Below, one piece after another: positions 5,397 to 5,416 of a DNA stretch of 5,416 bases. A program made the position numbers and the translations under genes. Source of the DNA: Paracoccaceae bacterium (GTDB taxonomy: Bacteria; Pseudomonadota; Alphaproteobacteria; Rhodobacterales; Rhodobacteraceae); NCBI GenBank assembly GCA_007129775.1, contig SKUV01000053.1, positions 1 through 5,416 of the forward strand, given 5' to 3'. Numbering within the stretch: position 1 is the stretch's first letter; each line of letters opens with the position of its first letter. Under the pieces are notes generated by a model. It saw only the letters and a list, made by a program, of their open reading frames with translations, did not search any database and was not told the DNA's origin.

Positions 5397-5416
5397 TCAC
5401 CCCCAGCGCGGCGGCA
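5393..5416 (+). CDS. Start of a downstream gene overlapping the alkB-like stop (partial)
   Basis: An ATG at 5393 overlaps the TGA of the hydroxylase gene as ATGA, a common arrangement for translationally coupled genes. The frame stays open to the window end, giving MITPSAAA. An AGG at 5384-5386 could be a weak ribosome site, which fits reinitiation. With only eight codons visible, no function can be given and the reading frame itself is tentative. Confidence 0.4.

Overview
This is a GC-rich, densely coded chromosomal window. Codon use, the AlaRS sequence, a tRNA-Val(CAC) with encoded CCA and an AlkB-type membrane oxygenase all suggest an alphaproteobacterium, most likely of the Rhodobacterales (Paracoccus/Rhodobacter-like). 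That placement is an inference from sequence style, not a database match.

Left part (1-2573): the 3' five-sixths of alaS (alanyl-tRNA synthetase, N-terminus cut off by the window edge), then after 3 nt a small DUF1330-family gene that shares its transcript. An 8-bp GC hairpin overlaps the DUF1330 stop codon and probably ends or stabilises this mRNA.

Middle part (2574-3970): the most interesting region. An intact tRNA-Val(CAC) gene lies on the minus strand (3896-3970). About 1.23 kb beyond its 3' end, in the same orientation, sits a decayed second copy of only the 3' two-thirds of that tRNA (2615-2663), running from the anticodon stem to CCA. A complete tRNA at one end and a displaced 3' fragment at the other is the classic footprint of a tRNA-targeting integrative element. 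The DNA between them carries two minus-strand genes, a small exported protein of unknown function and a DUF1737-like small protein. Each has a credible promoter with a palindrome over or beside it. No integrase is visible, so this is read as an old, eroded or non-autonomous island.

Right part (3971-5416): the tRNA promoter reads left. Reading right is a 386-aa AlkB-type non-heme diiron membrane hydroxylase with all nine conserved histidines, starting at a GTG behind a perfect Shine-Dalgarno sequence. Its stop codon overlaps the ATG of a further gene (ATGA), of which only eight codons are in the window.

The housekeeping parts (alaS, tRNA-Val, alkB-like gene) appear to be native backbone, and the two small genes between the tRNA copies look like acquired cargo. 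No CRISPR array, IS transposase, rRNA gene or riboswitch was seen.
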